A DNA stretch of 64,000 nucleotides from Peribacillus huizhouensis (GCF_014138605.1 NZ_JACJHX010000006.1:62001-126000); one strand, 5' to 3'; positions 34,082 to 44,308 are shown, numbered from the stretch's first letter. Translations and numbers: made by a program. Notes: generated by a model from the sequence alone, not told the origin.

Positions 34082-36031
34082 GTGAATAGCATAGCGAGTC
34101 AGAATACAGATATAGCTCCTAGTGAATTAGAATTACATTTATTTCACGAAGGAACTCTATTTGAAAGTTATAAGATGTTAGGTGCTCATGTCAGTACATA
34201 TAAAGGGATTGACGGTGTTCGCTTTTCCGTTTGGGCTCCGCATGCAAAACGAGTAGCAGTTGTTGGAGATTTTAATAACTGGAATGGGAACGAAAACCAA
34301 ATGCTGCAAGTGAAACATTCTGGAATTTGGGTTTCTTTCATCCCTGGTCTCGAAGAAGGAGAAATATATAAGTATGAGATTGAAACCGTAAATGGGGAGA
34401 GAAAATTAAAAGCAGATCCCTACGCGTTTTTCTCTGAATTACGGCCAAACACAGCATCTGTAGTAAAGCGTTTGGACCAATATCAATGGAAGGATAAAAA
34501 ATGGCTAATCAAGCGAGACAAAGAAAAATCTTACCATAAACCGCTTCTTGTGTACGAATTACATATGGCATCTTGGAAAAAGAAAGAAAATGGAGATCTG
34601 TACTCCTATCGAGAACTTGCAGATGAGCTTATCGACTATGTGGTCGAACATGGATTCACACATATTGAAGTAATGCCAGTAATGGAACATCCATTAGATT
34701 TATCTTGGGGCTATCAGCTTACTGGATTTTATTCAATAACAAGCAGACATGGAAGTCCAGAAGATTTTATGTATTTCGTTGACCAATGTCATCAAAAAGA
34801 GATAGGAGTTATCCTTGATTGGGTGCCGGCACATTTTTGCAGAGATGAACATGGATTAGGCCGTTTTGATGGAACGCCACTTTATGAACCTCATGATTCA
34901 CGGAAAGCAGATCGTCCTCTCTGGGGAACCTATAGTTTTGATTTTAGCAAACCGGAGATTCATAGTTTTCTAATCTCTAACATATTGTTTTGGATGGAGA
35001 TTTATCATATAGATGGTTTCCGTGCAGATGCGGTTTCCTCAATGATTTATCTGAATCACGATAATCCTCAATCAGAGAAGTTAACGAACCAATTTGGCGG
35101 TGAGGAGAATGTTGAAGCCATATCATTTTTGAAAAAAATGAATGAAGCCGTATTTGCCAAATACCCTGGAGTTTTAATGATGGCAGAGGAGGCGACAGAT
35201 CATCCGTTAGTAAGTGCACCAACTTCCATTGGCGGATTAGGCTTTAATTACAAATGGAATATGGGATGGGCTAATGATCTTCTAAAATATATGAAACTCC
35301 ATCCTTCTGAAAGACCATATCATCATAATCTTTTGACATTTTCTTTTTTTTATGCGTTTTCTGAAAATTTTATACTTCCTTTTTCACATGACGATGTAGT
35401 TCATGGGAAACTGTCTTTATTGAATAAAATGCCAGGCGATTATTGGCAGAAATTTGCTAATTATCGGCTGCTTTATGGCTATTTAATGACACATCCGGGT
35501 AAAAAACTTGTATTCATGGGGGCTGAATTTGGCCAATTTGCTGAATGGAAAGAGTTAGAAGAGTTAGACTGGCTTCTACTCGATTATGAGTCACATGCTA
35601 ATCTGAATCGTTATATTAAAACGATTCAGCATTTTTATAAAAATACATCCAGCTTATGGAGATTAGATCATGAGCAGGATGGATTTGAATGGATTGACGC
35701 TGATAATCGTGATCAAAGTGTCATTACCTTCATGAGGCATGGAAAACGGAAAGGAGACTATTGCATTATTGTCTGCAATTTTTCAACAGCTGTTTATCAT
35801 GATTATCGAATTGGAGTACCATCTACTGGAAAATACATCGAGGTATTAAATAGCGATGAGGAAATCTTTGGTGGTTCAGGCCAACTTAATGAGAAAGTAA
35901 TTACAGTAGACAAACAGCCTCACCATAACCAGCCATACAGCATGAACATTAAAGTTCCGCCACTTGGCATAGCAATCTTCATGAAACAAACTAAAAAGCG
36001 GCAGGGGAGAGTAATTCATAATGAAATCTAA
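34082..36031 (+). CDS. glgB: 1,4-alpha-glucan branching enzyme
   Basis: 649 residues from GTG 34082, chosen for the strong TTGGAGGTGG RBS. The in-frame ATG at 34043 has only a weak one. Introduces alpha-1,6 branches into glycogen. CBM48 ([23 protein letters not shown]) precedes the GH13 barrel: [27 protein letters not shown] (nucleophile Asp), [10 protein letters not shown] (acid Glu) and [11 protein letters not shown]. First gene of glgBCDA; it overlaps glgC by 11 nt. Confidence 0.96.
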   Translation: MNSIASQNTDIAPSELELHLFHEGTLFESYKMLGAHVSTYKGIDGVRFSVWAPHAKRVAVVGDFNNWNGNENQMLQVKHSGIWVSFIPGLEEGEIYKYEIETVNGERKLKADPYAFFSELRPNTASVVKRLDQYQWKDKKWLIKRDKEKSYHKPLLVYELHMASWKKKENGDLYSYRELADELIDYVVEHGFTHIEVMPVMEHPLDLSWGYQLTGFYSITSRHGSPEDFMYFVDQCHQKEIGVILDWVPAHFCRDEHGLGRFDGTPLYEPHDSRKADRPLWGTYSFDFSKPEIHSFLISNILFWMEIYHIDGFRADAVSSMIYLNHDNPQSEKLTNQFGGEENVEAISFLKKMNEAVFAKYPGVLMMAEEATDHPLVSAPTSIGGLGFNYKWNMGWANDLLKYMKLHPSERPYHHNLLTFSFFYAFSENFILPFSHDDVVHGKLSLLNKMPGDYWQKFANYRLLYGYLMTHPGKKLVFMGAEFGQFAEWKELEELDWLLLDYESHANLNRYIKTIQHFYKNTSSLWRLDHEQDGFEWIDADNRDQSVITFMRHGKRKGDYCIIVCNFSTAVYHDYRIGVPSTGKYIEVLNSDEEIFGGSGQLNEKVITVDKQPHHNQPYSMNIKVPPLGIAIFMKQTKKRQGRVIHNEI

Positions 36032-37190
36032 AAAATGGATCGCAATGTTATTAGCAGGAGGGCAAGGATCAAGGCTTGGCGAATTAACGACTGGACTTGC
36101 AAAACCGGCTGTTCCGTTTGGCGGAAAATACCGTATCATTGATTTCCCCTTAAGTAACTGTACTCATTCTGGAATTGATACAGTTGGTGTGTTAACTCAA
36201 TATCAACCACTTGTCTTGAATCATTATGTTGGTAATGGTAGACCATGGGATTTGGACCGGAACTTTGGCGGAGTTTCCGTTCTTCCACCATATCAAGGAA
36301 AAGATGGCGGGGAGTGGTACGCGGGTACAGCGAATGCAGTCTATCAAAACATTCAATATATTGACCATTATGACCCAGAATATGTACTTGTATTATCTGG
36401 AGATCATATTTACAAAATGGACTATAGCAAGATGTTTAAATACCATGTTGAAAAGAATGCCCAAGCAACTATAGCGGTCATAGAAGTACCTTGGTCAGAA
36501 GCAAGTCGATTCGGCCTTATGAATACAGACGATGAAGATAAGATCTCTGAGTTTGAAGAAAAACCCGCGGATCCAAAAAGCAATTTAGCATCAATGGGCG
36601 TTTATTTATTTGACTGGAAACTATTGAAACAGTATCTAATCGAGGATGAGCACGATCCATTTTCCACAAAAGATTTTGGTAAGGATATTATCCCAAAAAT
36701 TCTAGGGGACGGTAAGAATTTATATGCATATCGATTCGAAGGCTATTGGAAGGACGTAGGGACAGTCGAAAGTTTATGGGAAGCTCATATGGATCTATTG
36801 AATGATATACCTGGTTTTGATTTAAATGATCCGCATTGGAAGTTCTATGCTGGTAACGCAAATCATGCGCCACAATATATTTCATCTGAAGCTAATATCA
36901 CACAATCTCTAGTAAATGAAGGCTGTATCGTTCACGGTACAATTAATCATTCTGTTCTTTCATACAATGTTCATGTAGGGAAAAATACAACAATAAAAGA
37001 CTCAGTTATTATGCCTAATGTGAAAATCGGAAACAATGTTACGATTAATAATGCAATCATTGCGAGTGACATCTGTATTGAAGATGGTGCAGAAATTGGT
37101 TCAAGTTCACCTGCTGCTGAAATTACTGTCATTGGAGATGCCGAGAATATTTCATACGTTGCAACTAACGAGAAAAGTAGGATTAAATAA
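36021..37190 (+). CDS. glgC: Glucose-1-phosphate adenylyltransferase, catalytic subunit
   Basis: 389 residues; makes ADP-glucose for glycogen. Nucleotide motif [45 protein letters not shown]-like [39 protein letters not shown] and [23 protein letters not shown]-terminal left-handed beta-helix follows. Overlaps glgB (start inside its last codons). Probably pairs with GlgD, as in bacilli. Confidence 0.97.
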   Translation: MKSKKWIAMLLAGGQGSRLGELTTGLAKPAVPFGGKYRIIDFPLSNCTHSGIDTVGVLTQYQPLVLNHYVGNGRPWDLDRNFGGVSVLPPYQGKDGGEWYAGTANAVYQNIQYIDHYDPEYVLVLSGDHIYKMDYSKMFKYHVEKNAQATIAVIEVPWSEASRFGLMNTDDEDKISEFEEKPADPKSNLASMGVYLFDWKLLKQYLIEDEHDPFSTKDFGKDIIPKILGDGKNLYAYRFEGYWKDVGTVESLWEAHMDLLNDIPGFDLNDPHWKFYAGNANHAPQYISSEANITQSLVNEGCIVHGTINHSVLSYNVHVGKNTTIKDSVIMPNVKIGNNVTINNAIIASDICIEDGAEIGSSSPAAEITVIGDAENISYVATNEKSRIK

Positions 37191-37218
37191 GAATATGCAT
37201 ATAGGGGAGTCGCTGTAT

Positions 37219-38325
37219 TTGGATAATGTAATTGGAGTTATTAATCTCGTAAACGAAAAACAATATTTAAAAGAATTAACATCACATCGCTGTCTTTCAG
37301 CAGTACCATTTGGTGGAAGATACAGGCTTATTGATTTTATTATGTCGAATTTTATTCATGCAGATATAACCAAAGTTGCAGTGTTTACGAAAGAAAAATA
37401 CCGGTCAATTATGGATCATCTTGGCTCAGGGAAGGAATGGGATTTAGATAGACGTAATGGAGGCTTGTTCATACTGCCTCCTACTCATCCGGATGAACTT
37501 ATAAAAGGAGATTTACAGCAATTTCACGATCACATCGAGTTTTTTCTCCGTTCTCCTGAAGATACGGTTGTTATCTCACCTGGCCATCATGTCTGTAAAA
37601 TGGATTTTCAAGAAATTGTTGAATATCATAAAGAAAGTTGCGCGGATATTACCGTTATCTATAAAGATTTTGATGGCGAACCTGTAGACAAGCCCATTTA
37701 TCATAAATATTCGATTCAGAATGATGGAAGGGTCAAGAATATCGAACTCTATACATCTCCTGAACAGGGGGAATCTGTAGGTCTTGAGACTTTTGTCATT
37801 AAAAAGGACTTGCTCATCGAGATCATAAAAACTTGCTGTGAAAATGGCGAATATGATTTCTTAAAAGATGGCGTGAAGGCAAATTTACACCATTTAAAAG
37901 TAAATAGCTATCATTATAAAGGATATTTTCCATTTATTCATTCTATTTCTAGCTTCTATAAAAGCAATATGGATTTCCTAAATCCGGAGCTCGCACAAGC
38001 CTTCTTTTATGATACATGGGATATATATACAAAGATCAAGCACGAAGCACCTGTGAAATATTCTATTTCTTCTAAAGTATCAAATTCTTTAGTTGCGAAT
38101 GGCTGTGACATTGAAGGTACGGTTGAAAACAGTATTATATTCCGTGGAGTGAAAATTCGAAAAGGAGCCGTTGTAAAAAATAGTATCATCATGCAAAAAG
38201 GAGAAATCAATGAAGGAACGTATGTCGAAAATGTGATAACGGATAAACAAGTAAAAATTACATCAGAACAAGTTGTCATAGGTGATTCTATACCACGTAT
38301 CGTAAAAAAAGCAGATGTAGTGTGA
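37219..38325 (+). CDS. glgD: Glucose-1-phosphate adenylyltransferase regulatory-type subunit
   Basis: 368 residues, GlgC homologue with a degenerate active site. The Gly-rich GGGQGSR loop is missing (the N-terminus goes LDNVIGVINLVNEKQYLKEL), and SGDH becomes SPGHHVCKMDF, while GGRYRLIDFIMSN is kept. Start TTG 37219 follows ATAGGGGAG with 9-nt spacing. ATG 37195 is in frame but lies before that RBS. By family knowledge GlgD modulates GlgC and is not catalytic alone. Confidence 0.92.
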   Translation: MDNVIGVINLVNEKQYLKELTSHRCLSAVPFGGRYRLIDFIMSNFIHADITKVAVFTKEKYRSIMDHLGSGKEWDLDRRNGGLFILPPTHPDELIKGDLQQFHDHIEFFLRSPEDTVVISPGHHVCKMDFQEIVEYHKESCADITVIYKDFDGEPVDKPIYHKYSIQNDGRVKNIELYTSPEQGESVGLETFVIKKDLLIEIIKTCCENGEYDFLKDGVKANLHHLKVNSYHYKGYFPFIHSISSFYKSNMDFLNPELAQAFFYDTWDIYTKIKHEAPVKYSISSKVSNSLVANGCDIEGTVENSIIFRGVKIRKGAVVKNSIIMQKGEINEGTYVENVITDKQVKITSEQVVIGDSIPRIVKKADVV

Positions 38326-38338
38326 CGGGGGATTTGAA

Positions 38339-39763
38339 ATGAATATTTTATATGCAGCATCCGAGTGTGCGCCATTCATCAAAACTGGAGGTCTAGGAGA
38401 TGTAATCGGTGCATTGCCAAAAGCTTTGCAACAACAAGGTGTCAGTGTGACGGTTGTTTTACCTAAATACAGTGACCTTGCAGAAGAATATAAGAATCAA
38501 TTAGAACTCATTAAAATCATTGATGTACCTGTCGGCTGGAGAGAACAATATTGTGGAATCGAAAGACTAGTGCATGAAGGGATCAACATCTATTTTCTAG
38601 ATAACGAATACTACTTCAAACGGCATGGAAGTTATGGCTATTACGATGATGGGGAACGGTTCGCCTTTTTTTCGAGGGCAGTGCTTGAAGCAATTCCTCA
38701 TCTTGACTGCAAACCTGATATTATCCATTGCCATGATTGGCAGACAGGCCCTATCCCTGTTTTATTAAAGGCACATTATCGTAATCATCCATTTTATCAG
38801 GGGATCAAGACTATCTTCACGATCCATAATCTACGATATCAAGGAGTATTTTCTAAGAGTGTTTTAGCAGAGCTACTTGATTTAAGTGAGTTATATTTCC
38901 ATATGGACGGTCTGGAATTTCAAGGAAGCGTTAGCTATATGAAAGCAGGTCTGGCATATGCAGATTATTTGACTACCGTTAGTCCGACTTATGCAAATGA
39001 AATTCAAATGTCGTATTATGGAGAAAACTTAGATGGATTCTTGCGAAAGCGAAGTGAAAATCTACGTGGAATTATCAATGGAATTGATCTTGACTCTTAT
39101 AACCCAGCACTAGATCAAGCTCTTTTCACAGGCTATAAATCATATGAAGGAAAAATGGAGAACAAACGACTGCTCCAAGAACAATTAGGTCTTCCAGTGA
39201 ATGAAAGTATTCCAGTCATTTCAATGGTAACAAGGCTAGTTGATCAAAAAGGGATCGATTTAGTTCTTCATGTTGTAGAAGGTATTCTCAAGCAAAATGT
39301 TCAGATAATCGTACTTGGAACAGGCGAGGAACATTATGAATGGGCCTTTAAAGATTTAGCACATCGCTACCCTGAACAAGTTTCAGCACAGATCTATTTT
39401 GATGAAGGATTATCAAGAAAAATCTATGCGGGTTCTGACCTTTTCTTGATGCCTTCCCAGTTTGAGCCTTGTGGAATCGGGCAGCTGCTTGCACTGCGCT
39501 ATGGTACACTTCCACTGGTAAGAGAAACTGGAGGTCTAAAAGATACTGTCGTTCCTTATAATGAGTTGAACGATCAAGGGAATGGATTCAGCTTCTCGAA
39601 TTTCAATGCTCATGATATGTTATACACGATTGAAAGGGCGGTTTGGTTATATCGCTATCAACCGAAGAAATGGAAACAACTTGTTGAACGAGCGATGAAT
39701 ATTGATTATAGCTGGGATACGTCTTCTAAGGAATACAAAGAACTATATGAAATGTTAGTATAA
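38339..39763 (+). CDS. glgA: Glycogen synthase (ADP-glucose type, GT5)
   Basis: 474 residues. KTGGLGDVIGALPKAL (ADP-glucose binding KxGGL), HCHDWQTGPIPVLL, TIHNLRYQGVF, NGIDLDSYNPALD and VTRLVDQKGIDL are visible. The C-terminal motif is MPSQFEPCGIGQLLALRYGTLPLVRETGGLKDTV. ATG 38339 follows ACGGGGGAT. Last gene of this glg cluster. A family-B repeat starts at the base after the TAA, and the glgP that usually follows in bacilli is not present. Confidence 0.97.
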   Translation: MNILYAASECAPFIKTGGLGDVIGALPKALQQQGVSVTVVLPKYSDLAEEYKNQLELIKIIDVPVGWREQYCGIERLVHEGINIYFLDNEYYFKRHGSYGYYDDGERFAFFSRAVLEAIPHLDCKPDIIHCHDWQTGPIPVLLKAHYRNHPFYQGIKTIFTIHNLRYQGVFSKSVLAELLDLSELYFHMDGLEFQGSVSYMKAGLAYADYLTTVSPTYANEIQMSYYGENLDGFLRKRSENLRGIINGIDLDSYNPALDQALFTGYKSYEGKMENKRLLQEQLGLPVNESIPVISMVTRLVDQKGIDLVLHVVEGILKQNVQIIVLGTGEEHYEWAFKDLAHRYPEQVSAQIYFDEGLSRKIYAGSDLFLMPSQFEPCGIGQLLALRYGTLPLVRETGGLKDTVVPYNELNDQGNGFSFSNFNAHDMLYTIERAVWLYRYQPKKWKQLVERAMNIDYSWDTSSKEYKELYEMLV

Positions 39764-40010
39764 AGTGAAACTTCAATCAGTGGGGGTTTCATCCTCCACT
39801 GATTGTTAGTCCCTTTCTAATGTTTGTTTTGGTAAAGCGACATTTACGAACACGATTTCAATGAATCAAAGACTAAGTACGCCCGGTCATTTAGTCTTTC
39901 GTCTGTGTGACTTACATCCTTGTGTGATTCAAATAAACCATTGAAGACCACAAAGGTAAGAGTTAACTGAATCTCACCAATCGGGCTTTTACTGCCCGTT
40001 AATGTGGGAT
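39764..40010 (-). repeat. Family-B IS200/IS605-like remnant, copy 4, directly behind glgA
   Basis: Minus-oriented. The right end AGTGAAACTTCAATCAGTGG with a GTGGGGGTTTCATCCTCCAC hairpin starts at the base after the glgA stop. The middle contains the conserved core (on minus: AGTCACACAGACGAAAGAC, GGGCGTACTTAGTC, TGATTCATTGAA). The left end ACTGCCCGTTAATGTGGGAT is followed by TAAA. Confidence 0.78.
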
Positions 40011-40178
40011 TAAATAAGGAGCACTTCCATAAAATTTGGGAGTGCTTTTTACCTTTTATTTTTTTCTTATATAATCATAATTTAAAAGATGGGAGCCAAT
40101 GTTTTGTTTTTCAAAGCGAATATTGATTTGATATACAATGTTCATTCAACAATTGTTTTTGGTTAATCATTTATTTAT

Positions 40179-40278
40179 CCACATTAACAGAAAGTCAATA
40201 CCTGTAATTTAATATAAGAGGAATCGAAGAATCGTAGATGGAGGATGAAGAAAACACCCAGTATTTGAAGTTTCACTT
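40179..40278 (+). repeat. Family-B remnant, copy 5 (ends only)
   Basis: TTTAT (40174-40178) precedes CCACATTAACAGAAAGTC. Then GGAATCGAAGAATCGTAGATGGAGGATG, ending TTGAAGTTTCACTT. About 100 bp; left and right ends joined with the middle lost. The surrounding 40011-40374 holds no gene. Confidence 0.6.
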
Positions 40279-40374
40279 AATATGTTCTGTCAATATGCTT
40301 ACAAGGTTTTCTTTATTCTAATAATCGGGTATAAAGAAGAGAGAGAATAATTTATTTAGATGAGGATGAGCCTT

Positions 40375-41877
40375 ATGAAAAGACGGAGCATAGAGTTTGT
40401 ATTTTTATTTATCTTAATGTGTGCCGTTTATATTGTTCTTTTCAGTAACTTTAGTTTAAACTTGAAACTTTTTTCGATTGGATTATATGTATTAATTATT
40501 CTAATTACAATGTATTCCTTGATGTTAGAATACCGTTCTTCACACCACACTTTGCTTTGGATGTATGTATTGCTGTTTATACCTTTGTTTGGCTATATGT
40601 TTTATCTATATTCAGGACAGCTTTACTTAAAGGGTTATTTGTTTAGGACGAAACGCCAGCAAAATCGCGAAGAATGGAAGAGATTAGTTAATGAAGCGAC
40701 TTCACCTAATTTATCCTTTCTAAACGACCATCAAAGAGTATTTTCAACGTTTGCAAGAAATGCATCACAAACTACATTTAGCACGAACTCAAATACGTAT
40801 GTTTTAAAAAATGGGAAAGAAACATTTAGTGAAATTATAAAGAACCTAAAAGAAGCAAAGCAGTTTATTCATATTGAATATTATATTTTCAGATCAGATA
40901 GGCTTGGAAAAGAGATCATACATATTTTAATAGAAAAGGCTAAAGAAGGAGTGGAAGTTTTATTCATTTTTGATGCTGCTGGTAGCTTTAGCTTAGCTAA
41001 GTCCGATATTAAGAAATTGGTTTTAGCAGGGGTAAAGGTACAACCATTCTCACCATTGAAAAGTGGTTTTTTTAATCAAAAATTCAATTTTAGAAATCAT
41101 AGGAAAATCATTGTAATTGATGGACACACAGGTTTCGTCGGTGGGTTGAATGTTGGGGAAGAGTATTTAGGAAGAAATAAAAAAATTGGCTTCTGGAGAG
41201 ATACTCATCTAAAAATAGAAGGTGAAGCTGTTTATACGTTACATACGGTATTTTTAATGGATTGGGAGTATGTAAGCGGGGAACAGGTGCTTAGTGAAAG
41301 AGCAAAAATGAAGCGAACTAACAGAGGTGACGGTGCGGTTCAGATTGTAGCAAGCGGGCCAGATACTCAGCAAGGCATCATGAGTGATTTTTATTATTCG
41401 CTTATTTCGTGTGCTACGAAATCGATATGGATTGCAACTCCTTATTTCGTTCCTGATGAGGCAATTCGTGCAGCCATGAAATCTGCTGCACTAAAAGGGG
41501 TTCAAGTACGGTTAATGATTCCAGAAATAAATGATGGATTTCTGACTCAATATGCAAGTCGTTCCTATTTCAATGAACTCTTGGAATGCAATGTTGAGAT
41601 ATTTTTGTATAAAAAGGGATTTTTACATCAGAAAGTAATAATTGTAGATCATGATATGGCGACGATAGGAACAGCTAATATGGACAAACGCAGTTTTCAT
41701 TTGAATTTCGAAGTAAATGTTTTTTTACTCGGAACACAATCTATTAATGAGCTTGTGGAGGACTATGAAGGAGATATACTAGATAGTGATAAGGTAGAAA
41801 TGGACTCTTATCGTAAACGCGGATTTGTTGTGAAATCGAAGGAAGCATTCAGCCGTTTGTTTTCAGATGTTCTTTAA
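40375..41877 (+). CDS. cls: Cardiolipin synthase (PLD superfamily)
   Basis: About 500 residues. Two N-terminal membrane segments and a PLDc_N region (LLWMYVLLFIPLFGYMFYLYSGQ) precede two HKD motifs: NHRKIIVIDGHTGFVGGLNVGEEYLG and LHQKVIIVDHDMATIGTANMDKRSF. Condenses two phosphatidylglycerols into cardiolipin at the membrane. ATG 40375 is preferred (GATGAGGATGAG upstream). ATG 40360 is in frame five codons earlier. Confidence 0.94.
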   Translation: MKRRSIEFVFLFILMCAVYIVLFSNFSLNLKLFSIGLYVLIILITMYSLMLEYRSSHHTLLWMYVLLFIPLFGYMFYLYSGQLYLKGYLFRTKRQQNREEWKRLVNEATSPNLSFLNDHQRVFSTFARNASQTTFSTNSNTYVLKNGKETFSEIIKNLKEAKQFIHIEYYIFRSDRLGKEIIHILIEKAKEGVEVLFIFDAAGSFSLAKSDIKKLVLAGVKVQPFSPLKSGFFNQKFNFRNHRKIIVIDGHTGFVGGLNVGEEYLGRNKKIGFWRDTHLKIEGEAVYTLHTVFLMDWEYVSGEQVLSERAKMKRTNRGDGAVQIVASGPDTQQGIMSDFYYSLISCATKSIWIATPYFVPDEAIRAAMKSAALKGVQVRLMIPEINDGFLTQYASRSYFNELLECNVEIFLYKKGFLHQKVIIVDHDMATIGTANMDKRSFHLNFEVNVFLLGTQSINELVEDYEGDILDSDKVEMDSYRKRGFVVKSKEAFSRLFSDVL

Positions 41878-41947
41878 TAGGAATAAGAGTATGAACAATG
41901 TATAGTAGAAAAAGATGATTAGCAAAAGTATTGGGGAGAGTAGAAAA

Positions 41948-42706
41948 ATGAAATTAGTTTCTTGGAATGTAAACGGAATTCGAGCCTGTGTTAAGAAAGG
42001 TTTTCTTGATTATTTTCACGAAGTAGACGTAGATATCTTCTGTCTACAGGAAACAAAGCTGCAAGAAGGGCAAATTGAATTGGAGCTTAATGGCTACAAT
42101 CAATATTGGAATTATGCATTGAAAAAAGGCTACTCAGGAACGGCTATTTTTACAAAACAAAAACCATTATCTGTTTCATATGGTGTCGGAGAGCGAGAAG
42201 AAGAAGCTGAAGGACGTATTATTACGTTAGAGTTCGAGGATTTTTATCTTGTAAATGTGTATGTGCCAAATGCGAAACGTGATTTAACGAGACTTGAATA
42301 TCGACTAGAATGGGAAGATGAAATTCGAGCCTATTTAACTGAACTCGATCAGAAGAAGCCTGTTCTATTTTGCGGTGATTTAAACGTTGCTCACCAGGAG
42401 ATTGATATACGAAATGCAAAATCAAATATTGGCAATTCTGGATTTACTGTTGAAGAGCGTGAGAAAATGACAGAATTGCTTAAAATGGGATTTATTGACA
42501 CATTTCGTTATTTTCACCCAGACATGGAAGGGGCTTACACTTGGTGGTCCTATATGAGTAAAGTGAGGGAACGAAACATTGGCTGGCGGATTGACTATTT
42601 CCTAGCCTCAAAACGTCTTGATTCCAATTTAAAGGATGCTGGCATTCATCCTCACGTTCTTGGAAGTGATCATTGCCCGATTTATCTGGAAATAGATTTT
42701 ATATAA
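41948..42706 (+). CDS. exoA: Exodeoxyribonuclease III / AP endonuclease
   Basis: 252 residues of the EEP fold. MKLVSWNVNGIRACVKKGF, IFCLQETKLQ (metal Glu), NVYVPNAKRDLTRLEYR, VLFCGDLNVAHQEIDI (GDxN), GAYTWWSYMS, WRIDYFLASKRL and the terminal LGSDHCPI (catalytic Asp-His). ATG 41948 follows TTGGGGAGAG. A longer in-frame reading from 41915 is rejected. Repairs abasic sites; cytoplasmic. Confidence 0.96.
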   Translation: MKLVSWNVNGIRACVKKGFLDYFHEVDVDIFCLQETKLQEGQIELELNGYNQYWNYALKKGYSGTAIFTKQKPLSVSYGVGEREEEAEGRIITLEFEDFYLVNVYVPNAKRDLTRLEYRLEWEDEIRAYLTELDQKKPVLFCGDLNVAHQEIDIRNAKSNIGNSGFTVEEREKMTELLKMGFIDTFRYFHPDMEGAYTWWSYMSKVRERNIGWRIDYFLASKRLDSNLKDAGIHPHVLGSDHCPIYLEIDFI

Positions 42707-42760
42707 TCTCCAATAATCGGTTATAGTACTAACACAGTCACCAAATTAAAGGAGGATATG

Positions 42761-43159
42761 ATGAAATCATTTACTGTAACATTTCACAAAGAAGACGATG
42801 TAGATACAATGCTTGTCCAAAAACTGACGGAGCAGGAATTCGAACAAGCAACTATTGGGGGAACACGACGATTTTTTGAACTTGATACGAATGTCGGATT
42901 TTTCGTATTTTTTGATGGACAAGACAAAGATGGGGATCTTAACTATTTGATGCTTCAATATGAAGAAGACAATGATGATCCACAAGCATGTTATGCTTTT
43001 GCAATAAAAGACTTTTATGAGTTTATGACACTTTATTTACAAGGAGTTGATGACTTCCCAGAGGATGATGAAGAAGATGATTCGTATGGACCTATTCATC
43101 ACTTGGCACATCTTTTATTCCACGTGGTAGAAGAAGGGAATTCGATTAATCTGGACTAA
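42761..43159 (+). CDS. Uncharacterised acidic protein
   Basis: 132 residues, not recognised as a named family. Strongly acidic, with DDVDT near the N-terminus, YEEDNDDPQ and a run of acidic residues DDFPEDDEEDDSYG at ~100-113, then a His-rich helix PIHHLAHLLFHVVEEG. Predicted alpha/beta, soluble, no signal. AAAGGAGGAT precedes two tandem ATGs (42758, 42761); the second has better spacing. It may be a conserved Bacillus cytosolic protein. No function is assigned. Confidence 0.75.
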   Translation: MKSFTVTFHKEDDVDTMLVQKLTEQEFEQATIGGTRRFFELDTNVGFFVFFDGQDKDGDLNYLMLQYEEDNDDPQACYAFAIKDFYEFMTLYLQGVDDFPEDDEEDDSYGPIHHLAHLLFHVVEEGNSINLD

Positions 43160-43169
43160 TCGCCATTAA

Positions 43170-43290
43170 GGGTGTCCCCAAATGTCTTATCTCGTACTTT
43201 TAACACAGTAAATTGTCGTAAAATACGAACTATAATCTGAATTTAGCTGTAGTGGGGTCTGATCCTTTCGTTAAGTGACAGCCCTTCCGT
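43170..43290. repeat. Family-C inverted-repeat element
   Basis: Outer arms GGGTGTCCCC / GTGACAGCCC, inner ACTATAATCTGAATTTAGCTGTAGTGGGGTCTGATCC, closely matching the 25637-25745 copy. A 21-codon ATG frame at 43340-43405 lies between it and the next gene and is not supported as a gene. Confidence 0.6.
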
Positions 43291-43420
43291 TTTGGTTTAA
43301 GAATAAAAAGAGAGGCTATAGGAAATAGGTGAATGATTAATGTCACAAGTATATTTGTTTTTTATAGATGATAAATCATTGGAACACCCAAAAAAAGTAA
43401 TTTAGCTAAGGGGATTTATT

Positions 43421-43870
43421 TTGATCAAGGCAATAAATGTAAAACTAAAGAAAACAGCACGTGAAGTATTACAGATCCAACTACCAGCTTATCAAATTGA
43501 AGCACAGTTAATTAATTTTTATGAAATACCTCCTCTCAAAGATACTGTAGAGACGATACAGGCTAGTGAAGAGCAATTTTTCGGTTATTTCATTGAAAAT
43601 CAACTTGTTGGGTTCATATCCCTAGAAGAAACAGAAAAAAATATCAATATTTGCCGTATGGTTGTTCATCCTAGCTTTTTCAGGAAAGGAATAGCAAAAA
43701 AACTTGTTCACTATGTTTTACATGCAATCAAAGGTTCAAAAAAAATAACGGTGATGACTGGTGAGAAAAACTATCCAGCAAAAAATCTATATTTGTCACT
43801 AGGGTTTGTAGAAGTAAAAATTATTGAAGTTGCTGATGGTATCTTCCTAACAAGTTTTGAAAAGAAGTAA
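43421..43870 (+). CDS. GNAT family N-acetyltransferase
   Basis: 149 residues. GNAT core: EEQFFGYFIENQLVGFISLEETEKNINICRMVVHPSFFRKGIAKKLVHYVLHAI (acetyl-CoA loop RKGIAK) and VMTGEKNYPAKNLYLSLGFVEVKI (motif B). TTG 43421 follows TAAGGGGATT. Substrate unknown. Convergent with ywbE across a terminator. Confidence 0.88.
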   Translation: MIKAINVKLKKTAREVLQIQLPAYQIEAQLINFYEIPPLKDTVETIQASEEQFFGYFIENQLVGFISLEETEKNINICRMVVHPSFFRKGIAKKLVHYVLHAIKGSKKITVMTGEKNYPAKNLYLSLGFVEVKIIEVADGIFLTSFEKK

Positions 43871-43902
43871 AAAGCATCAGAGAATATTTCTCGATGCTTT
43901 TT
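43871..43902. terminator. Bidirectional terminator between the GNAT gene and ywbE
   Basis: AAAAAGCATC / GATGCTTTTTT with inner GAGAATATTTCTC pairing. A- and T-runs on both sides serve both strands. Confidence 0.8.
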
Positions 43903-43910
43903 TATAAAAA

Positions 43911-44105
43911 TCATGAACGGATATTTTTCACTCTGCCAATTTGTCCGTCGGTTAATCTTACTTTTATTCCATGAGGATGAGAACTTGATTTCGTTAAAAT
44001 ATCCTTTACAATTCCACTTGTTAATTTTCCGGTACGTTGGTCCGCTTTTAGAACTATTTCAACGGCAGCGCCAGGTGTAATATCTTTTCTAGTTTGACCG
44101 TTCAT
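43911..44105 (-). CDS. ywbE: YwbE family protein
   Basis: 64-residue protein nearly identical in pattern to B. subtilis YwbE: MNGQTRKDITPGAAVEIVLKADQRTGKLTSGIVKDILTKSSSHPHGIKVRLTDGQIGRVKNI. Small beta-barrel-like (SH3/KOW-like) protein of unknown function. The start is ATG 44105, overlapping the upstream stop (TGATG), so the two genes are translationally coupled. Confidence 0.92.
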   Translation of the reverse strand: MNGQTRKDITPGAAVEIVLKADQRTGKLTSGIVKDILTKSSSHPHGIKVRLTDGQIGRVKNIRS

Positions 44106-44308
44106 CACACACCCATTTTTCTGCGGGTATTGCTAACTTTTTTCGTTTGCTGGCTCTTCATCTTTTGACCTGTCTGCAACCCATTCTTATTTGTTTGACC
44201 TTTAGTACCTTGATTTTTTTTAGCTTCTAGCTGTTGCTTGATAGCGTCTTGAAGGCTCATTTTCTTTTTTTGTGTTTCTTCTGTGCTATCTTGATTATTG
44301 TCTATCAT
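44105..44308 (-). CDS. Small basic uncharacterised protein coupled to ywbE
   Basis: 67 residues, hydrophilic and Lys/Gln-rich: an acidic N-terminus (MIDNNQDSTEE), a predicted helix KKKMSLQDAIKQQLEAKKNQ and a disordered basic tail ending KVSNTRRKMGV. No membrane segment. RBS AGGAGGAAT precedes the ATG. The TGATG overlap with ywbE suggests a functional pair, possibly RNA- or ribosome-associated given the basic tail (inference only). Confidence 0.75.
   Translation of the reverse strand: MIDNNQDSTEETQKKKMSLQDAIKQQLEAKKNQGTKGQTNKNGLQTGQKMKSQQTKKVSNTRRKMGV

Noticed and set aside
38007-38375. 122-codon minus frame
   Set aside because: Antisense to glgD/glgA; no RBS and no domain.
43340-43405. 21-codon ATG frame MSQVYLFFIDDKSLEHPKKVI
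   Set aside because: Has a weak RBS but no recognisable family and adjoins a repeat; likely chance or a scrap.
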